Position numbers and translations under genes: made by a program. Of a stretch of 64,000 nucleotides of DNA, positions 58,943 through 64,000 are shown one piece after another. Positions within the stretch are counted from its first letter, which is position 1; each line of letters begins with the position of its first letter. Source of the DNA: Simmondsia chinensis (taxonomy: Eukaryota; Streptophyta; Magnoliopsida; Caryophyllales; Simmondsiaceae); assembly GCA_018398585.1 (NCBI GenBank), contig JAGTTD010000015.1, positions 2,671,001 through 2,735,000 of the forward strand. The letters are read 5' to 3'. A model generated the notes under the pieces. The model saw only the letters and a list, made by a program, of their open reading frames with translations, was not told the DNA's origin and made no database searches.

Positions 58943-59108
58943 AACAACAAACAACAACTACAAACCCAGTGCCTGCAAGGGCTCCCGCAAAAGTAAGGTC
59001 TGGAGTATGTAAGCAGCCTTCCCCCTTCAGGGGGCTACCCTGAAGTGAGGCTGTTTCCGAGGACCCTCAACCTGAGAAGCAGATCCGCAGCCTAGAGCAA
59101 GAGACCTT
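58943..59108 (-). mobile_element. GTT-tailed SINE, minus strand, non-5S head remnant
   Basis: Tail of AAC repeats on the left, body with GGGCTCCCGCAAAAGTAAGG and GGCTGTTTCCGAGGACC. The minus-strand 5' end continues to GCTGCGGATCTGCTTCTCAGG, unlike the 5S-headed copies. Confidence 0.7.
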
Positions 59109-59575
59109 AAAAATATGAAAAGTTCTGAATATATACTAAAAATATGAAAAGGGATTACATTTAGCATTTAGATTAAAATCATATAATTAATACGACTATC
59201 AATATACATATACATGTCGCTAACTTTATAAAAACTTATGGATATAATCCAATATAGTCAGCTCATTATTACGACAGATTTTACTAGGAGAACAATATTA
59301 TTGTAAAAATAATAATATGATGTATTTTGAGTAGTAAATGCTAATTTTTATAAAATCATATTACAGCCAATTGAGGTTGTAACCTAGATTAGGGTTCAGG
59401 TTGTGAGTTAGAATGAGATGAGAGAGAGAAATAGAAGAAGGGGATGAGAAGTGAGAGAGAAAGATGATAAGATATTTGTTTTGTCATTCCATGCCCAATT
59501 ACTAATCTAATATAAGTATTTAACTAATCTCTTATTACCCTTTCATTACTTACTAGTACATGTATCAAATCACAC

Positions 59576-60110
59576 GACTAATTTAACAATATGGCATCGT
59601 TTAAAAAAATTATAAGTATAACAAGTCAGCAAAAAATTTTAGAAAAATGTCATACTTTACCGTGCAGTTCTTACATACACCATTTGAAATAGAGTACATA
59701 TACTGCACGCCATTTAAAATGATGTGCAATAGGGACATTTATCAGACTTAAATAAAGCATGTACGCCATTTCAAATAGAGTACATAAAATGCACTCTCCA
59801 TTTCAAATTTATGCACTCTATTCAAATGGAGTAGATAAACAATTCATTGATTTATGCCCTCTATATTTTAAATGACGTGCATACTTTATGCACTTCTTTT
59901 CTTTTCAAATTGTGATAATTTGATAAATTAGCCCGAATTGAAATGGGGTGCAAGTTTTGCACTCCATTTCAAATGTCGTGCATAACTTGCATGCCATTTC
60001 AAATAGCGTGCGTAAAAATTGTATAGTAAAGTACATTATTTTGCTAAAATTTTTGTAAATATGTCAGATTTTTAACTTTTCTTAAACGGTGTCATATTAC
60101 TATATTAGTT
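59576..60110. mobile_element. Mutator-like MITE with internal motif array
   Basis: Inverted ends (GACTAATTTAACAATATGGC against AACTAATATAGTAATATGAC) extend about 90 bp. A perfect 9-bp duplication AAATCACAC flanks it (59567-59575, 60111-60119). Between the arms are about nine variants of CCATTTCAAATRG in both orientations. Confidence 0.92.
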
Positions 60111-61586
60111 AAATCACACTAATAATAATATTATTGTTATGATAATAATATTATATAGTTTAAATAAGTATATAATTTTTTTAATTTTTTTAAATTTTCA
60201 TGTAGTGGCTACCAACTCTCTGAGTCTCTTTGAATGCTGCAACCTAATCCCACCACCCCAAAGGGTTTCTGCTGCCCGTTGCCCGCTACCCGGTGCCCTC
60301 TCGGGAAACATGAAGAGTCAAAATAATAGTAAAACTTTAATTAATTTATTATTTTTCTATTTTAGTATTACAAGATTTAGTATATTAATTTTTTTAATTT
60401 ATAAATTTTATAAAATAATTTTTTATTTTATAAAATTATATATATATAATAAAATAGTTTACTTAATAGTGTAAAAAAAGAAAACTGACATATCTTACAC
60501 CATTATACACTGTTATTTATATCATTTTATTAAATATATATAATATTTTAGATTAAAAAATTAATACACCAGCTCACATGGTACTAATATATAATTTATC
60601 CTTTTTTAATAATTTAATAAATTTTTTATATATTATATTGTTTTATAAATAAATATTAAATAAATTTTGTTATAAATTAAATACTCTAATATTCAAACTT
60701 TTTCTCCGTCAAAAAAAGTAACTTTTTTCAGAGGGTGTTACTCAAAAGTTTTGTTTTTTTGGTCAAGATTACTCAAGCTTTAAGAGACAACAAGTAACGT
60801 GATAATTAATATAATTATACGGGTAAGATTTATGCAATCTTACTTTGACAAAGTGTTATCCCACGGAGAAATTGTTTTAAGGCTGCTTAATAGACAATGG
60901 GACATTTCAAGGTTAACAATGTGACTGTTGTTTTACTTTTTATTTTCTAGCGATTTAGATATGAAATTTATAATGACTATATGTTTAAATTTTAGACCCT
61001 TTGAATAGATGGATCATGGCTCAAGTATGGACAAAATATTATTCAAACCACTCATATACAGACGTAATCACACTTGCACTATTATGCAGTTGATGGTAAA
61101 CGACTAACAATAATACTAAAAAGATAGCTCTCAAAAATTTGGTATTGCACATATTTTCAAAATTTACCAAAAATAAGAAAAAATTTGATTTATAGTCGTT
61201 ATAAAATGTAGATTATAAAACAAAACACGCTTTATATAATATATATGGAGAAAATTGCTACTGTTTAATCAACTAAGTACAATGTTCAAATCTTTTTAAT
61301 GGGGATCTCGGAGCATCTTCACTTGCTCCTTCAAATTTGCGTAACTTTTTTTTTGAAAGCCAGGTAAAGCGGGTAAAAAGGAGTAAGTGTAAGTATACTG
61401 AAATGTAAGGATTTATCCTTACTTGACAATTTATTTTAAAGGGTAACGTGGTAATGTAAGATAAATTTTACCCCTATTTTCCATTTGAAGGTTAAAGCAG
61501 AATAAGGCGACATTTTAAAAAATTTAACACTTTTATCAATATTTTAACTATAATTTTTTTTGCTTCACCCCTTTACTTAATTGTTG
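60111..61586. other. AT-rich intergenic DNA
   Basis: A small GC-richer patch (60205-60315) has no recognisable feature. I see no gene or element. Confidence 0.5.
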
Positions 61587-61598
61587 AATAAAGATAGA

Positions 61599-61835
61599 AC
61601 CAAAGAGGGCACCAACATGCCGTCACAGAATCTCATTAGAACTCCGAAGTTAAGCGTGCTTGAGCGAAAGTAGTATCAAAATGGGTGACTTCCTGGGAAG
61701 TCCTCACCCTCAGGTTAGGGGCACTAAGAAACAGTATCTCTTCAGGTAAACACCCTGAAAAAGGAAGGTTGCGTACATCCGCTCCGCCAAACACTGCATA
61801 GGCGGGAGCCCTTAAGACACTGGGTATACTCCTTA
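61599..61835 (+). mobile_element. 5S rRNA-headed SINE with target-site duplication
   Basis: 5S head (about 61610-61708: GAAGTTAAGCGTGCTTGAGCG, GGGTGACTTCCTGGGAAG), then body GGTTGCGTACATCCG and GGCGGGAGCCCTTAAG. AATAAAGATAGA flanks it at 61587-61598 and 61836-61847. The head starts somewhat truncated and the GTT tail is lost. Confidence 0.9.
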
Positions 61836-62074
61836 AATAAAGATAGACAATTTACTGCTCTTTTTATCATAAATAAAGATAGGATAATCATTTACCCTCT
61901 CCTCTTTAATAACCTTTTATAGGGATTTTACCAATTATCAAAAAAAAAATAAAGTAGATAAAAACCAGCATGAGATTATCTTCACACAATTGATCAATCC
62001 CATTGGTTAATGAAATCATTTTTAGATTTTAAATGATAACTGAAATTTGTGTCATTAATGAAACAAACATAAAA

Positions 62075-62181
62075 ACCTCTCTACCACACGGAAGGGGAAG
62101 GCTGCGTACATCAAGCCCCTCCAAACCCTGCTTCGTGCGGGAGCCCCTGTGGCACCGAGACTGTTGTTATTGTTGTTGTAC
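62075..62181 (+). mobile_element. GTT-tailed SINE body, 5'-truncated
   Basis: GGCTGCGTACATC, TGCGGGAGCCCC and a GTTGTTATTGTTGTTG tail; TGAAACAAACATAAAA at 62059-62074 and 62182-62197 is the target duplication. Confidence 0.92.
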
Positions 62182-62392
62182 TGAAACAAACATAAAAGGC
62201 ATGTCTATTACAACTCCACATAAGATAATTTTGTAGTACAAGAGTTACGTATATTTAATAATATAGTTTAGACAATAATATGCAAAAAATTTTAGTATAA
62301 TTATCATACATATTTTAACTTTTTGAATATAAATACAATTCGTACATTGTATAGAAATTAACTAGTATTTTAGTCATATCAAAGTCTTTGGC

Positions 62393-62585
62393 GCCCATCA
62401 TGAAGGCGTCTCAATTGGTGGCGTCTCTTATCCATGCGGTCATCGCTCAAGGGTCAGGAATTCGATTCTCACTGAGGATATACTCATGATTTACCTGCTT
62501 ACGGGGATTGTGGGCCTCCTTATGCATCGGGATTGGCTGGAGACAACCAATCCCTCGTTAAAAAAAAAAAAAAAGAAAAAATTCT
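62393..62585 (+). mobile_element. tRNA-derived SINE with poly-A tail
   Basis: Flanked by AAGTCTTTGGC (62382-62392, 62586-62596). Near the 5' end GGTGGCGTCTC and GGAATTCGATTC look like decayed polymerase III A and B boxes; the 3' end is an A-run (62561-62579). A different family from the GTT-tailed SINEs. Confidence 0.85.
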
Positions 62586-62596
62586 AAGTCTTTGGC

Positions 62597-64000
62597 AAAT
62601 TAACTTCCTTTCCTTATACAGATTTGGATTGAATTCTTCCCACGTGAGGAACACAGCACACGGTACAAAAAGTGTACAACAAATTAAAATAAAGAGCTTT
62701 AACAGAAATATTAATAAATATTAATCTCTTGTACTTTTATTCCTTTGTAAATTGGAAAAAAATTCAGAATAGCAATTGGAGTTCGAGCCTTTCCCCAAAA
62801 AGAGTTAAAAAATAATTAAAATAATTTTACAATAATATTATTATTAGAGTAAAATTATTAATGATAGAGCAAAACTGTAGTTTTTAAGATAATTTTGTAG
62901 CAATTGTTATTTGTAAGTTATATCATTGCTTTGACAATAATAATTTTGATCTTATAATAATAACTCCCTCATTTTAAGATTTAAAATAAATTTTTGTAAT
63001 GTGGCACTGTAGGGTGATTTTGTTTCAATAAAATAGTTTAAAATGTTATTTTTCTTGAAAATTTAATGTATAAGAAGTTGTGTTTAGTATGATAATGTAG
63101 GAAACGATGATAATTTTTTAAGTTAGGTAATAAAGAGGTTAAAGGGCCGTTTGGTATTTGAGATTGAATATTTGGGTTGAAATGAGGGAATAATAATGAC
63201 CTTTGGCCCGAAAATGCTAAAGACATAACATGATATCATATTCATAATGTATAGTTATTCTTCACTATAGCCCGGCGACTTTCTATTGGAATATAACAAA
63301 TTTTACCGACAAATACTAGTATAACACTTCTCTATTACGCTAATTATGTATCACATTAGCAATTTCAACTTAAAATTTTCTAAATTCTGGTAAAAATTCA
63401 TTTGATTAAATTACGGATAGCACTTTTAAACCTGAGATGTATTATTATTGTAGATGTTCAAATATTAAATTATTTGAGAGACCTATTTTGATTACATTAG
63501 CAATATGTTAATTCATTTGATTAAATTGCGAATATCACGTTTTATAAACGCATCTCTATTGGTGAGATACCTATTTTGTACCTAATATATTAAATAAAAC
63601 TTTATGTTTCAAATGTTTTAGTCACAATATATTGCAATTCGAGCGTTGGATAAAGTTAATAGCAAAGGAATGATGGGTTTATAAAAAGCATAAAGTTTTA
63701 AATTCTTTGAAATCATCATTTAGATTAATTTATTAAATATTTAAAACTTTTTAAAATATTATTTTACAAAGTTTGTAAATCAAATAAATTAATACATTAA
63801 AACCAAGGTACTAGACCTTTTTTGGTTGCCATGAGAAATCGTCTATAAAGTCATATTTTCCAAGAATAAAATTCTCATGTCAACTTTCCAAGGCCTCGTT
63901 TGGCATGTGGAAAGTAAACGAGGGAAGTTTTAATTCATGTGAAATGTGGTTTTGAGGTCTAGTCTTGGTATGTAAGAAGTAGGTAGGATGTAAGAAGTTA
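62597..64000. other. AT-rich intergenic DNA to the window edge
   Basis: No gene or complete element is recognised. CCTCGTTTGGCATGTGGAAAG near 63893 has the look of a TE end cut by the window. Confidence 0.45.

Noticed and set aside
59650..60030. CRISPR-like array
   Set aside because: The repeats are imperfect, short and in both orientations, inside a plant MITE with terminal inverted repeats.

Overview
The window is nuclear DNA of a flowering plant, probably a eudicot; I cannot name the species. The evidence is: AT-rich intergenic sequence with GT-AG style introns; Ty1/copia elements primed by initiator tRNA-Met; a Ty3/gypsy element with a C-terminal chromodomain; plant-type LINEs with RVT, zf-RVT and RNase H-like ends; SINE bodies with GTT tails; hAT and Mutator-like MITEs. 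I see no housekeeping gene, no complete tRNA gene and no CRISPR.

The backbone is a tandem array of an unrecognised small-gene family. Member A lies at 6156-7870, a 3' remnant A' at 14161-14202, member B at 34273-38101 (two exons, the only apparently intact copy) and a truncated member C at 45589-45925. Blocks are shared between array units: 7827-10110 with 14158-16125; block X at 11069-14157, 17439-32676 and, in part, 44211-44752; and the promoter plus intron of B with those of C. Copy B of block X has swollen from about 3 kb to 15 kb by nested insertions. Several of these can be checked because another copy keeps the empty site.

Layout: 1-954, end of a hAT transposon with a broken BED-finger transposase; 1728-4093, 5'-truncated LINE; 5989-10110, gene A with a 5S-headed SINE at its last exon; 10762-14157, a LINE and block X copy A; 14158-16476, duplicated tail and a foldback MITE; 17475-23041, an LTR insertion holding a copia element (17839-22865); 25090-29844, a second copia; 31388-32614, a GC-rich solo LTR; 32787-33651, a Mutator-like MITE holding a solo LTR; 33747-34154, a 5S-headed SINE; 34210-38101, gene B; 39882-44085, tandem LTRs plus a minus-strand copia pol; 44837-45446, a 5S-headed SINE holding a solo LTR; 45543-47306 and 53274-54240, gene C promoter, exon 1 and intron, split by a young chromovirus (47307-53273); 54240-64000, gene-poor AT-rich DNA with SINEs, MITEs and LINE debris.

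Two observations stand out. First, a SINE family has a nearly complete 5S rRNA-like head on a GTT-tailed body; three copies are bracketed by their own target-site duplications. Second, the tandem gene family ends in a conserved Y/N/G/Q-rich motif of unknown function, reminiscent in composition of prion-like motifs. All alignments were made by eye.
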